Shown: positions 1 to 8,451, counted from the first letter of the stretch. The stretch: DNA of 53,882 nucleotides from Gemmatimonadaceae bacterium (GCA_013697785.1 JACCWE010000169.1:1-53882), one strand, 5' to 3'. A program made the numbers and translations. Notes: generated by a model from the sequence alone, not told the origin.

Positions 1-1613
1 CCTGTGGCCGTGCCGCGGAGCCCGAGCGCCGGCGCGAACTTTCCCGCGGTGATCAGCGAGATCGGATCGAAGCGCATGTCCACCGTCACGCCGTCCTTGC
101 CGCCGCGCACCACCTCTCCGTTCGCGACCATCCTCGTGAGCTCGGCTCCCTCGCGATGTGCGATGTCGGCCTTCGCCGTCATGCGTCCCGCGAGCGATCC
201 ATCGACGGTGACGGTGCCGGTTATCACGCCGCCGATCGGAAGCGAAGGATCGAAGACGCGCGCGAGCCCCATCTGGAGCGGCGTGATCGTGACCTTCAGA
301 TCCTTCGCGACGAAGCCGTCGCGGCCCGAGCCCGCGACGCCGACCACGAGCACCCGGCTCGTCCCGGAGCGCGGCTCGGTGAAGGCGACATCGGCATCGA
401 CCTTCATCGCAGCCGTGGTGCCGGCGAGTGTGGTATGGCCTGTGAGCAGCCCACGACGCGGAACCTTCACGCCGGGGACGAGTTGCTCGATGGTTCGCGT
501 GTCGATCTGCGCGAAGGCAAGCTTGGTGTCGTGCAGGCGCAGCTCACCGGCACCCTGACCCATGGCGAGTGCGAGCCGTCCCTCGAGCGTGCCGCCATCA
601 ACCGTGAGGTCGATGTTCCTGGCGCTGTAGTCGCTCTCCCCCGCATGACGCATCGAGGCGACGAAATCGAGTGAGCCCGTCCCGCTGGTGGGCACGTGCG
701 GATACGCGAAGGCGAGATCGGCGAGTGCCAGCGGCGCAGCATGGAAGCTCGCGTCGAGGTCACCCGACGTGAGCATGTACGTGCCGTCACCGTGCAGCTG
801 CGTGTTCGGGAGCGATGCCGAGAGCCCGCGGAACCAGAGCGAGTCAGTCGCCATGTAGATCGTGCCGTGCAGGTCGCGCACATCGGCGTCGGGCGGATTG
901 AAGAGCGCCGCGCGCATTGCGAGCGAGCCGACCTGGAAGACGCGCGTCATGCTGTCGGGGTCCGCGATCCGCATGCGCGGAAGCGCCGCCTGCACGTTGC
1001 TGAACTCCATCACCGTCTGATAGCCGCCGGGCGCCTCGATCACGTGCTGTCGCGTCTTCCCGGCGAGCGTCTCGCGCAACACGCTGTCGCGCGCGGCCTT
1101 CGAGAGCGAGTCGCCCGGCGTCCACGGCGTGCGGACCAGGATGTGACCGTCGGTCATGCGCACGTTGTGCAGCGTGATCCAGGAGCCGAAGCCCCGCGTC
1201 GCCGCCTTCTTCGACGTGTCCGCGCTCGCGAACAGCGTCGTGAAATTCCACTCGGCGCCCGGCTTCTTGTCGAGCACGACCTCGGGCTTCGTGACGCCGA
1301 GGGCGTCGATGATGATGTGCTTCGAGAGGAAGTTGCCGATCGAGTAGCGCGCCTGCACGAGTGGCGACGCGAAGAACGGTCCGCCGGCGCTGTCCGTGAT
1401 GGACACATCGCGCAGCGTAACGCCGCGCAGGAGGTCGCCATCCACGCGGCCGATGCGCGTGACCCCGTGCACGCTCTTGTTGATCGCGCTCACCGCTATC
1501 CGCCGAACACGCTCGCGTCCGATGTCGGTGTTCGTGAGACCGAGAATCGCGAGCACGATGAGCAGCGCGATCGCCGCGATCGTGATTCCCGCGATCTTCA
1601 GGATCTTCCACAT
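1..1613 (-). CDS. TamB/AsmA-like translocation and assembly protein, N-terminal part (gene runs off the window)
   Basis: The minus-strand frame opens at ATG 1613 and stays open for 537 codons to the window edge, so the C-terminus is missing. Residues 2-22 form one hydrophobic anchor (ends AIALLIVLAILGL), followed by TNTDIGRERVRR and then long repetitive beta-rich sequence of the kind that builds the periplasmic groove of TamB/AsmA proteins. These inner-membrane-anchored proteins span the periplasm and help outer-membrane assembly or phospholipid transport. The start overlaps the stop of the upstream Omp85 gene (TGATG), so translation is probably coupled. The pairing matches the classic tamA-tamB arrangement. 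The DUF490 C-terminal domain that would settle the family lies outside the window. Confidence 0.8.
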   Translation of the reverse strand, partial: MWKILKIAGITIAAIALLIVLAILGLTNTDIGRERVRRIAVSAINKSVHGVTRIGRVDGDLLRGVTLRDVSITDSAGGPFFASPLVQARYSIGNFLSKHIIIDALGVTKPEVVLDKKPGAEWNFTTLFASADTSKKAATRGFGSWITLHNVRMTDGHILVRTPWTPGDSLSKAARDSVLRETLAGKTRQHVIEAPGGYQTVMEFSNVQAALPRMRIADPDSMTRVFQVGSLAMRAALFNPPDADVRDLHGTIYMATDSLWFRGLSASLPNTQLHGDGTYMLTSGDLDASFHAAPLALADLAFAYPHVPTSGTGSLDFVASMRHAGESDYSARNIDLTVDGGTLEGRLALAMGQGAGELRLHDTKLAFAQIDTRTIEQLVPGVKVPRRGLLTGHTTLAGTTAAMKVDADVAFTEPRSGTSRVLVVGVAGSGRDGFVAKDLKVTITPLQMGLARVFDPSLPIGGVITGTVTVDGSLAGRMTAKADIAHREGAELTRMVANGEVVRGGKDGVTVDMRFDPISLITAGKFAPALGLRGTAT

Positions 1614-3940
1614 CAGAAGGCCTGCCCGATCGAGAGATGCAGTGCGAAGTGGTTCAGCACCTTCGATATCCCGCTGCCACTTTCGACCGGATTGTAGTCG
1701 AACTTGCCGAGCTGCACCAAACGACGCGTGCCGTCGGGATCGACGACCTCGGTGATCACTGCGAGCTCGTCGCTAACCGAGGGTCTGAATCCGAGGTCCA
1801 CGCGAATCGGTCCGACTGGAGAGAGGTAGCGCACGCCGAAGCCCGGCGTCACGGCGGCTTTCCCTTTCGTGACATCCGAGCCACCGGCGCCGACATATCC
1901 CGCGTCGAGAAAGACCGCCGCCTGCAGGTTCTTCATCACGAATGGGAAGCGATATTCAATACTCCCTTCGAGCAGCGATGTGCCGCCGGTGGGAAGCGAA
2001 TTGAAGTCGCTGGAGCTGATCGTTACGTCGTGTCCACGCGAGTCCATGCCGTGTGTAGTGGACGGGACGCATGTCCCGTCCGAGATCATCGCCGTCGTAC
2101 ACCCCGCCGCGATCAGCTTCGCCGGATCGATCGTGAGGATGCGCGGGCCGAGCTGATTCTCGCCGTAACCGCGCACGGAGTTCGCGCCGCCGGCATAGAA
2201 GCGCTTCCGCGGATGCAGGATGTCGCTCAGCCCGGTGCCCGAAGTCGTGCTGGATGACGACATCGCGCGCACCCAGCCGCCGCGCAGATGCCCCGCGAGC
2301 ACCGACTTCCCGAAGGCGCGGAAGATAGACGCCTCGCCGGACGCGCGATTGTAGCGAAAATCCGAAAGCGTGTACTTCGACGCGTGCTCCAGATCGGCGC
2401 GCGCCGCGTAGCCGTCGGATGGATTGAACTCGTCGTTGGTGCGGTCGATGTAGTAGTCGAGCGAGACCGGCGACAGCGCGTTGCGATTCCGCAGCAGCCC
2501 GATCGTCGTTTGCTCGCAGACTCCGTAGTTCACGCAGAAGTAGACGTCGCCCGCCTGCACCTGCGTGAGCTCGTAGCGATACACGAGACTCAGCGGCGTG
2601 CGAGGCGCGACGTTGCGTGTGAACGAGAAGCTCGCGCCATACCCATTGTCGATGTAGATCCCGGGCGCGCTCGTGCGATGCGCGAACAGCCCCAGCCCTA
2701 CCGTGTTGCGCGGGTCGCCGAACCACCGCTGCGTGACGTCGATGCTCGCCTGGAAGGTCGGCTTGAGATACGCACCCGACGAATCGCCCGGCAACCCGTT
2801 GTCCGCCAGCACATCGCGAAAAATTCCCGTGCCATTGAGCGCTGGCGCGAGAAGATTCGAAAGCACCAAATGAAGGTCGAGACGGCGCGCGTTGCCGAAG
2901 AAGTTGTAGTCGGTGTACTTCCCTTCGGTCTGCACGAAGTCGACCGTGTTGAAGCCCGCGCTCAGCCTCACCGCATGCAGCCGCGCCTCGTCGACGTTGA
3001 TGTCGATGAGCTTAGCGCTGTCGCCTCGCGGCGGAAGCACGATCGTCGCGCGGCGGAAGAGATTTGAGCTGTAGAGCGCCTGCTGGCTCTCGATCACGTT
3101 GTCGCGCTTGTAGATGTTCCCCGGCTTGAGCGTGATCATCTTCTTCACGATCGTCGGCGGGAGGATCGAGTCACCGTGTACGGTCACCGACTCCACCGTG
3201 GCCACCCACCTCGGATCGACCTTGATCGTCACCTCGGCAGTGCGCGCGCTGTCGTGCACCTGGATCGTGTCCGAGATGATCGCATCCGCGTAGCCCTTGT
3301 TCCACAGGACGTCGCGCAGCCGCACGTGCGACGTGTCGAGGTCGACGAGGTTGAGCGGATGGCCGGCGTGCAGCAGCACCGCGTGGCCGACTTCCTTGTC
3401 CGTGAGCACCGTGTCCGACGGTCGCAGCACGACGAGGGAATCGACCATCAGGGGAAGCCCTTCGGTGATCTTGAACGTCACGCGCACGTGGTTGCTGTGC
3501 GCCCGCGCTTGCGTGACCGTCGTGTCCACTTCGGTCTCGCGATAGCCGCGCTTGTAGTAGTACACCTTGATACGGACGACATCGCGGGCCAGCTCGATGT
3601 GGTCTAGAGTCCGCGTGTCGTAGACCAGATGCGACTTCGTGAGCAGGCAGAAGGGCCTGAGCAGCATGCTCCGGCAGCCCGATGCCTTGGTGGCCTGCCC
3701 GCCCTCCATGTCGCCGACGTCGATCGCCTTCTTGGTGGGCCCAATGTACTTGACCTCATCCACAACGGGATGGGTGCGCTCGTCGGCAGCCTTCCGGGAC
3801 AGCTCGACCTGCTTGCTCGACTGATCCGGAGGCCGACTGGTCGTAGCAGCCTGCGCGGAAAGCTCCCGCGCATACAACAGCGCGGAGAGTGCGAGCACCA
3901 GACGAAAGTGCGCGCGCAATGCATTACCAGGGCGGCCCAT
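1613..3940 (-). CDS. Omp85 family outer-membrane assembly protein (BamA/TamA type)
   Basis: A 775-residue outer-membrane protein. Residues 1-30 are a signal peptide (hydrophobic LVLALSALLYARELSAQ). Next come POTRA-like repeats (about 60-330) with typical segments such as YYYKRGYRETEVD and LRDVLWNKGYADAII. The C-terminal half is a beta-barrel ending in an aromatic residue (LSIGQAF). The Omp85 loop-6 signature appears as NSVRGYGENQLG near residue 588. ATG 3940 was chosen because it directly precedes the signal peptide; the frame is open further upstream but that part reads as antisense to rho. The gene lies 50 bp after rho and overlaps the tamB-like start, so TamA-like is the likelier role, although BamA cannot be excluded. 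Confidence 0.88.
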   Translation of the reverse strand: MGRPGNALRAHFRLVLALSALLYARELSAQAATTSRPPDQSSKQVELSRKAADERTHPVVDEVKYIGPTKKAIDVGDMEGGQATKASGCRSMLLRPFCLLTKSHLVYDTRTLDHIELARDVVRIKVYYYKRGYRETEVDTTVTQARAHSNHVRVTFKITEGLPLMVDSLVVLRPSDTVLTDKEVGHAVLLHAGHPLNLVDLDTSHVRLRDVLWNKGYADAIISDTIQVHDSARTAEVTIKVDPRWVATVESVTVHGDSILPPTIVKKMITLKPGNIYKRDNVIESQQALYSSNLFRRATIVLPPRGDSAKLIDINVDEARLHAVRLSAGFNTVDFVQTEGKYTDYNFFGNARRLDLHLVLSNLLAPALNGTGIFRDVLADNGLPGDSSGAYLKPTFQASIDVTQRWFGDPRNTVGLGLFAHRTSAPGIYIDNGYGASFSFTRNVAPRTPLSLVYRYELTQVQAGDVYFCVNYGVCEQTTIGLLRNRNALSPVSLDYYIDRTNDEFNPSDGYAARADLEHASKYTLSDFRYNRASGEASIFRAFGKSVLAGHLRGGWVRAMSSSSTTSGTGLSDILHPRKRFYAGGANSVRGYGENQLGPRILTIDPAKLIAAGCTTAMISDGTCVPSTTHGMDSRGHDVTISSSDFNSLPTGGTSLLEGSIEYRFPFVMKNLQAAVFLDAGYVGAGGSDVTKGKAAVTPGFGVRYLSPVGPIRVDLGFRPSVSDELAVITEVVDPDGTRRLVQLGKFDYNPVESGSGISKVLNHFALHLSIGQAF

Positions 3941-3990
3941 ATGGGGGCCTCTAATGCAAGCGGTAGGCCGGGCTCGTCCGCGCTGTCCGG

Positions 3991-5616
3991 CTACAGTCCG
4001 GCGAGCAGCGTGTCGTTGTTGGCGGTGTTCTGGATGCGCTTGATCAACCACTCCATTCCGGCCTGCGGCGGCATTTGCTGCAGCCCGCGGCGGAGTGTGA
4101 AGATCGCGTCGATCTGGTCGGGGCGGAACAGCTTGTCCTCGCGCCGAGTGCCGCTCGTGGCCACATCGATTGCCGGGAACACGCGCTTCTCGGCGAGGCC
4201 GCGATCGAGCTTGATCTCGCTGTTGCCGGTGCCCTTGAACTCCTCGAAGATCACGTCGTCCATTCGCGATCCCGTCTCGACCAGTGCGGTCGCGATGATC
4301 GTGAGCGAGCCGCCGCCGTTCGCCGGAGAGACCGAGCGCGCGGAGCCGAAGAATGCCTTCGGCTTCGCCATTGCGGTGGCATCGAGACCGCCGCTCAACG
4401 TGCGTCCGGTGCCACGCTCCGCGGTGTTGTGTGCGCGCGCGAGTCGTGTGATCGAGTCGAGCACGATGACGACGTCCTTTCCCTGCTCGACGAGCCTGCG
4501 TGCGCGCTCGAGCGTCATGTCCGCCACGTCGACGTGGCGCTCCGCCGGCATGTCGAAGCTCGACGCGACGACTTCGCCACGGCCCCATTCGATCATCTCG
4601 CTCACTTCCTCGGGACGCTCGTCGACGAGGAGCACGAGCAGCGTCGCCTCGGGATGATTGATCGCGATTCCTTCGGTGATCGCCTGCAGCAGCATCGTCT
4701 TTCCCGCGCGTGCCGGGGCGACGATGAGCGCGCGCTGCCCGTAGCCGATCGGCGCGATGAGATCGATCGCGCGGCGCGTGAGCTCGGGGCTGATCTTGGG
4801 CGACTGCCCGGTTTCCAGCGTCAGTTTGCGCTCGGGATACGATGCGATGAGCGAGCTGAAATCGGGGCGGCGCAGCACGCTCGTGGGGTCGCCCCCGTTG
4901 AGCGACTTCACTTCCGCGACGGCGAGCCGGCCGCGCTGGTCGCGCCCAGTTGTCGCTTCGAGGAGATCGCCGCGGCGAATCGCGAACTGCTTCACGAGCT
5001 GCGGTGGAACGAATGCATCGTTGGGCGACGGGAGGTAGCTCTCTTCCGCGCGGCGAATGAAGCCGCCCTCGCGAGCCGTATCGAACCATCCGGTGGTGGT
5101 TCCGTCGGCGACGAGAATCGAGACGGGCGCGTTCGACTGCTGCTCGGGACGCGGCCCAGTGCGCTGGCGACCGCGGCGACCGCGGCGGCCGTTGGCGTTG
5201 TTGCTCATGTCGCGGTTTGCGTTGTCGCGGCTGTTGTTGTCGCGGCTGTTCCCCTGCTCGCGATTGCCGCGATTGTCCTCACGCTCGCCGCGAGTCTGAT
5301 GATTCCTGTTGTTGTTGTAGCGGGGCTCTCCACCTCGGTCGCCGCGATCGTTTTGCGCTGCGGGCTGCGACGCGGGCTGCACTGCAGGCTGCGACGACGG
5401 ATTGTGGGGAGGCTGCTGCTGGGGCGTGGCGGGAACTCCTGAATCGCCGCCGTCGGAAGACGGGGCCGGCCTCGAATCCGGCAGCGCGGTGTCGCTCGGC
5501 GCGGGCAGTGAGGAGTCATCACGATAGGGGCTGGACTCGGTATTCGAGTCGAGCTGGGTGCGGTTGGGCGGACGGTGTCCGCGACCGCGCCGGGTCGGGC
5601 GTCGACGTTCGTTCAT
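3991..5616 (-). CDS. rho: Transcription termination factor Rho with a long disordered N-terminus
   Basis: Hexameric RNA helicase that ends transcription, 541 residues. The C-terminal two thirds are classic Rho: an RNA-binding cold-shock-like fold (GWFDTAREGGFIRR, then PNDAFVPPQLVKQF), Walker A in APARAGKTMLL near residue 300, LVDERPEEVSEM, and the Q/R-loop region GGLDATAMAKPKAFFGSARS. The first 160 residues are low-complexity, rich in Asn, Arg, Gly, Gln, Pro and Asp, and replace the usual N-terminal helical domain. ATG 5616 begins MNERRRPTRRGRG. An in-frame GTG at 5703 would add 29 residues without a visible ribosome site. Downstream on the same strand is the Omp85 gene. Confidence 0.95.
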   Translation of the reverse strand: MNERRRPTRRGRGHRPPNRTQLDSNTESSPYRDDSSLPAPSDTALPDSRPAPSSDGGDSGVPATPQQQPPHNPSSQPAVQPASQPAAQNDRGDRGGEPRYNNNRNHQTRGEREDNRGNREQGNSRDNNSRDNANRDMSNNANGRRGRRGRQRTGPRPEQQSNAPVSILVADGTTTGWFDTAREGGFIRRAEESYLPSPNDAFVPPQLVKQFAIRRGDLLEATTGRDQRGRLAVAEVKSLNGGDPTSVLRRPDFSSLIASYPERKLTLETGQSPKISPELTRRAIDLIAPIGYGQRALIVAPARAGKTMLLQAITEGIAINHPEATLLVLLVDERPEEVSEMIEWGRGEVVASSFDMPAERHVDVADMTLERARRLVEQGKDVVIVLDSITRLARAHNTAERGTGRTLSGGLDATAMAKPKAFFGSARSVSPANGGGSLTIIATALVETGSRMDDVIFEEFKGTGNSEIKLDRGLAEKRVFPAIDVATSGTRREDKLFRPDQIDAIFTLRRGLQQMPPQAGMEWLIKRIQNTANNDTLLAGL

Positions 5617-6043
5617 GCAGCGAAAGGTGTCATGAGGTGAAATTCGTACACGCGTGACGCGACCCGCATATCGGGAAACGAAACGCTTCTTGAGCGATAA
5701 CACTGGAGTTGGCGCCGCCCAGTGCGGCGCGCGATGTCATCCGATCCTGGCCGCGGATATTTCACGCGAGCCGCCCTTCGACACACATACCACGATCAGC
5801 CAAACGTGCAGCGAGCCGCCGACAACCTGCGTCAGTTGGCTCGCTCTGCTTCGTAGTTTTGTGGCCACCGTCGGCGTGCCGACGATGCAGAGAGTATCAC
5901 TTGATTGGGGCGAATGCGCAACCCTCTCTTTCGTTCTGGCGCCGTCCCGGCGCCCGAAGGCGCCCTGGCGTGAGGGCTTCAGGTAACATGACGTAGCACC
6001 ACGAAGGGTAGACCCTACGCCACGCCGCCATCCACCCTGCACG
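5617..6043. other. Long intergenic region upstream of rho
   Basis: This 427-bp stretch separates the 3' end of the 90-residue histidine-kinase-like gene from rho. I see no convincing gene. The open frames in it are short, of unlike composition and without ribosome sites. It holds three GGCGCC palindromes (5938, 5949, 5959), two of which form a compact hairpin listed separately. It presumably carries the rho promoter and leader; rho is autoregulated in several bacteria, but I cannot place the promoter. Confidence 0.5.
5949..5964 (-). terminator. UUCG-capped hairpin downstream of the histidine-kinase-like gene
   Basis: Read on the minus strand, a 6-bp GGCGCC/GGCGCC stem encloses TTCG, giving a C(UUCG)G tetraloop, an unusually stable RNA cap. 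It lies about 80 bases after the stop at 6044 and about 330 bases before rho. There is no T-tract, so it is a weak terminator candidate; it could equally be an RNA-stability element or part of the rho leader. Confidence 0.3.
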
Positions 6044-6316
6044 TCATCTGGGAAACGTCCTGTCGCTGACCTTGCTGTCCAGATCGCGGACCAGCGTGAT
6101 CAATCGCCGCACCAGCTCCGTCATGCGATCCACCGCCGCCCGGTGCTCCGGATCCAGCGTCTCCATGCCCAGGAGCTGCGCCTCGGCGAGGAGGGCGGCC
6201 AACGGATTGTTCAACGAATGTTGCACGAGCGCAGTGATGCGCTGAAGGTCCTCGCGGCGCTGAGCGTCCTGTGGAATTGACGAATCGTTCGATGCTTCAG
6301 TCACGGCTGACGTCAC
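6044..6316 (-). CDS. Stand-alone histidine-kinase dimerisation (HisKA-like) domain protein
   Basis: A 90-residue protein whose core resembles a HisKA phosphoacceptor helix: QHSLNNPLAALLAEAQLL, with His33 in the H-box position followed by N-P. A second helix (EHRAAVDRMTELVRRLITLV) would complete the four-helix dimer. No ATP-binding HATPase domain follows in any frame, so it cannot phosphorylate itself as a normal kinase. It may be a phosphotransfer or docking partner for the single-domain response regulator nearby at 6967-7365. GTG 6316 is the start used; another GTG lies four codons later. It is divergent, by 29 bp, from the TPR gene at 6346. Confidence 0.6.
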   Translation of the reverse strand: MTSAVTEASNDSSIPQDAQRREDLQRITALVQHSLNNPLAALLAEAQLLGMETLDPEHRAAVDRMTELVRRLITLVRDLDSKVSDRTFPR

Positions 6317-6345
6317 TCCTGCAGAGACGGTAAATTCGGTAAGTC

Positions 6346-6939
6346 ATGAGCCACTTATCAATCGATCCCGTCGCGGAGCTCTCGGCCGCCGTTTCAACAT
6401 ACCACGAGACCAACGACTACGGCGTTCTGCTGGAGCGACTGCTCGCGGTAGCGGACGTCACCGATGCGGAGGTGCTCGCTCGGGCCGCGGAGCCGTATCT
6501 CGCGCTCCCCGAGGTCGCGGGGCCGCTGTACGAGAAGATCGTGGCTGTGCGGCCCCACGACGCACGCGCGCTGGTCATCCTGGCAAACTCGTACTGGCTC
6601 ACGGGGCGCGGCGCCGAGGCGACGGGCGAGCTCGCGGCGCGCGCGCTGGCGGCGGATCCGGAGAATCGCGGGGCGTGGCATCTCTGGGCGCTCACCGAGG
6701 GCGTGCCTCGCGAGCGCATGATGCGGTGGAAGCAGGTGGTCGAGCGATTCCCGGACGATGACCTCGCGCGTGCGAGCCTCGCGGACAACGCGACGGGGCT
6801 CGCATCCGGCGAGCGCGATCGCGAGGCGCTGCAGCTCGCGATTCGAAGTTATGAGTTTCTAAGACGGAAGGCGACGAATCCCGAGCAGCGCGCAGCGGTG
6901 GAAAGTGCGCTCAAAACCCTCAGGAGCTGGACGCTGTAG
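6346..6939 (+). CDS. TPR-type alpha-helical repeat protein
   Basis: A 197-residue soluble protein made of helix pairs with TPR character, such as LYEKIVAVRPHDARALVILA and AARALAADPENRGAWHLWAL, ending in a basic helix. There is no signal peptide, membrane segment or catalytic motif. TPR proteins are protein-protein scaffolds; the partner is unknown. It starts at ATG 6346, divergent from the HisKA-like gene, and converges on the response regulator ending at 6967. The neighbourhood suggests a signalling adaptor, but nothing in the sequence proves it. Confidence 0.6.
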   Translation: MSHLSIDPVAELSAAVSTYHETNDYGVLLERLLAVADVTDAEVLARAAEPYLALPEVAGPLYEKIVAVRPHDARALVILANSYWLTGRGAEATGELAARALAADPENRGAWHLWALTEGVPRERMMRWKQVVERFPDDDLARASLADNATGLASGERDREALQLAIRSYEFLRRKATNPEQRAAVESALKTLRSWTL

Positions 6940-6966
6940 CGACGGCGCGATCAGCGACGCGGTGAG

Positions 6967-7365
6967 CTACGCGCGTTCTTCGCGAGCGCGGAGAGTAAGC
7001 TGCCGCGTGAGATCGAGGAGATCGCGAAGATCGAAGGGCTTGCCGAGTGAGGCGCAGCCGCAGGCGGCGATCAGCTCGTGGGCGCGCTCGCTGCCATCGC
7101 CGGTTGTGATGATCGTGCGCTGGCGCAGATGCGGCTGAACCGACGCGGCGATCTCGAACAGCTCATCGCCACCCATTTCCGGCATGCGCAAGTCGACCAC
7201 GAGGCAGTCGAAGTGCTCGCGATGCAACAGCAGCACCGCGTCGTCGGCCGACTCGACCGCGCGCACATCGTAGCCCGCGCGCGTAAAGCTGATCTGCAAC
7301 GCGCGGCATATGGAATGTTCGTCGTCGACGACCAGAATACGTGTCGCTTGCGAATGATCACTCAT
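6967..7365 (-). CDS. Single-domain (CheY-like) response regulator
   Basis: A complete receiver domain of 132 residues with no output domain. The acidic pair is Asp14-Asp15 (LVVDDEHS), the phosphorylated residue is Asp58 (VVDLRMPEMGG), the switch Thr is in IITTGDG (87-88) and the conserved Lys is Lys109 (LGKPFDL), so it should be phosphorylatable. It probably acts by protein contact. Its ATG overlaps the end of the AraC-type gene by 8 bp (ATGAGTGA), so the two are translationally coupled. No complete sensor kinase lies in the window; the nearest candidate partner is the 90-residue HisKA-like protein. Confidence 0.88.
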   Translation of the reverse strand: MSDHSQATRILVVDDEHSICRALQISFTRAGYDVRAVESADDAVLLLHREHFDCLVVDLRMPEMGGDELFEIAASVQPHLRQRTIITTGDGSERAHELIAACGCASLGKPFDLRDLLDLTRQLTLRAREERA

Positions 7366-8170
7366 TCAGCGCCTGCTCCGATTCACCTGATACATCTCCG
7401 GGGCGGCAGACGAGCGCCGCCATTCTCAATGTGAACTCTTCCCTCGTGAACGCGGAACGCATGGTCGACGGGGTCATCCCGGTGGCTGTGCGAACCTGTC
7501 GTGCGAACACCCGAATCGAGCTGTAGCCGAGCTTCTTCGCGATGTCCTCGAGCAGAAATCCCGGATCGCCCATGTAGTGCTTCGCCCGCGTGAGGCGGGC
7601 GACGAGGATCATCGTACGGGCAGAGGACAAGCCTCGGCGTTCGAACCATCGATCCAGACTGCGTCTCGTCATCCCGGCCATCCGCGCGAGGTCTTCGACA
7701 TCCTCGAACTCCTGCGGCGCCTCGAATAGTCTCGTGACCGCGCGGACGAACATCGCCGGAACGTCGTGCAAATACGGAAGCACGTGCTGCAGAACGGAGT
7801 CGCTGAGCCGCGCCGCGGGAAGCTGATCGAGCATGAGCCGAAAGCGACTGGGCTCGTCGTCGAAGCCGCGGAGAACGACGTGTTGAACGCCGAGCTTCGC
7901 GAGCATCACCGTCGCCTGCATCGAATCCGCCGCCAGCGTGGTGTAGATCACCACTGGCAGGGTCGGGTGCCGAGCGAGCAGTTCACGAGCTTGCCCCAAT
8001 TCGAGCCCTCCGGAGGTCCGCGGATCCAATACGACCAGATCCACAGGACGCTCGCGGATGGCGAGCAACAGCGCGCCCCAGCCATCGACTACCGTGAGGG
8101 AGTGTTCCCCCGCGAGGGCGATTTGCAGCTGGGCGGCGAGTGGGGCAGATAGGCGGGCAAGGACTTCCAC
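7358..8170 (-). CDS. Pseudo-receiver plus AraC-type DNA-binding regulator
   Basis: Residues 1-120 have a receiver-like alternation (DLVVLDPRTSGG with Asp49, LPVVIYTT, VVLRGFDD), but the N-terminal acidic pair and the conserved Lys are absent, so it is probably a phosphorylation-independent pseudo-receiver. Residues 155-245 form the double helix-turn-helix of the AraC/XylS family: LARMAGMTRRSLDRWFERRG, then LLEDIAKKLGYSSIRVFARQ and GMTPSTMR. Translation starts at GTG 8170. It is divergent from a 42-residue lipoprotein gene, and the gap holds two direct repeats 21 bp apart, the spacing used by AraC family members. The downstream response regulator overlaps it. It is the obvious local controller of the repeats at 8189-8217 and 9824-9853. 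Confidence 0.85.
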   Translation of the reverse strand: MEVLARLSAPLAAQLQIALAGEHSLTVVDGWGALLLAIRERPVDLVVLDPRTSGGLELGQARELLARHPTLPVVIYTTLAADSMQATVMLAKLGVQHVVLRGFDDEPSRFRLMLDQLPAARLSDSVLQHVLPYLHDVPAMFVRAVTRLFEAPQEFEDVEDLARMAGMTRRSLDRWFERRGLSSARTMILVARLTRAKHYMGDPGFLLEDIAKKLGYSSIRVFARQVRTATGMTPSTMRSAFTREEFTLRMAALVCRPGDVSGESEQALNE

Positions 8171-8188
8171 GACGGTCGGCGCATAATT

Positions 8189-8217
8189 GTCCTAAAACAG
8201 CACATCGGTGTCCGAAA
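8189..8217 (+). promoter_or_regulatory. Paired direct repeat GTCC(T/G)AAA, 21-bp spacing, upstream of the lipoprotein gene
   Basis: GTCCTAAA at 8189-8196 and GTCCGAAA at 8210-8217 are direct repeats exactly 21 bp apart on the plus strand, ending 83 bases before the lipoprotein ATG and starting 19 bases before the AraC-type gene's own GTG. The same pair, in the same orientation relative to the gene, lies upstream of the TPR gene (9824-9853). A shared GCTACCG followed by TA sits downstream of both, possibly near the -10. Direct half-sites two helical turns apart are known for AraC-family activators; assignment to the adjacent regulator is inference. Confidence 0.6.
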
Positions 8218-8300
8218 ATGTGTGTTTACGACAATTCTCGCTACCGTAGCTTCGGATCAAGTCGCAACGCCAATTACAACTTGATCCCTTCGAGGTCGCC

Positions 8301-8429
8301 ATGATCGTCCGCAAAATCACCCTGATCGCCGTTGTCCTGACCTCCTTTGCTCTTGCCGCCTGCACCTCCCCGACCGCACCCAGCCAGGATTGCGCGATTA
8401 CGGTTGGTAGCGGCTGCGGCCCCAAGTAA
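8301..8429 (+). CDS. Very small lipoprotein (42 residues)
   Basis: An ATG at 8301 opens a 42-codon gene. The first 20 residues are a textbook lipoprotein signal: Arg4-Lys5, a hydrophobic core, and lipobox LAAC with Cys21. Only 22 residues would remain after processing, rich in Ser, Thr, Pro, Gly and with two further Cys (Cys28 and Cys39) that could form a disulfide. It has its own upstream region with the paired 21-bp repeats and is followed by a strong hairpin terminator, so it looks like a real, separately transcribed gene rather than chance. Function unknown; a lipopeptide signal, toxin-like entericidin analogue or envelope factor are all possible. Confidence 0.75.
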   Translation: MIVRKITLIAVVLTSFALAACTSPTAPSQDCAITVGSGCGPK

Positions 8430-8451
8430 GCCTTCAGATCCGTTCGACATG

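Noticed and set aside
1613-5089. A single 1158-residue protein reaching upstream of the Omp85 gene
   Set aside because: Residues before the ATG at 3940 are Arg-rich antisense of rho; a signal peptide begins exactly at 3940.
5737-6042. Open frame of 101 codons on the minus strand between rho and the HisKA-like gene
   Set aside because: Composition unlike neighbouring genes, no ribosome site, no recognisable domain; treated as chance frame in the rho upstream region.
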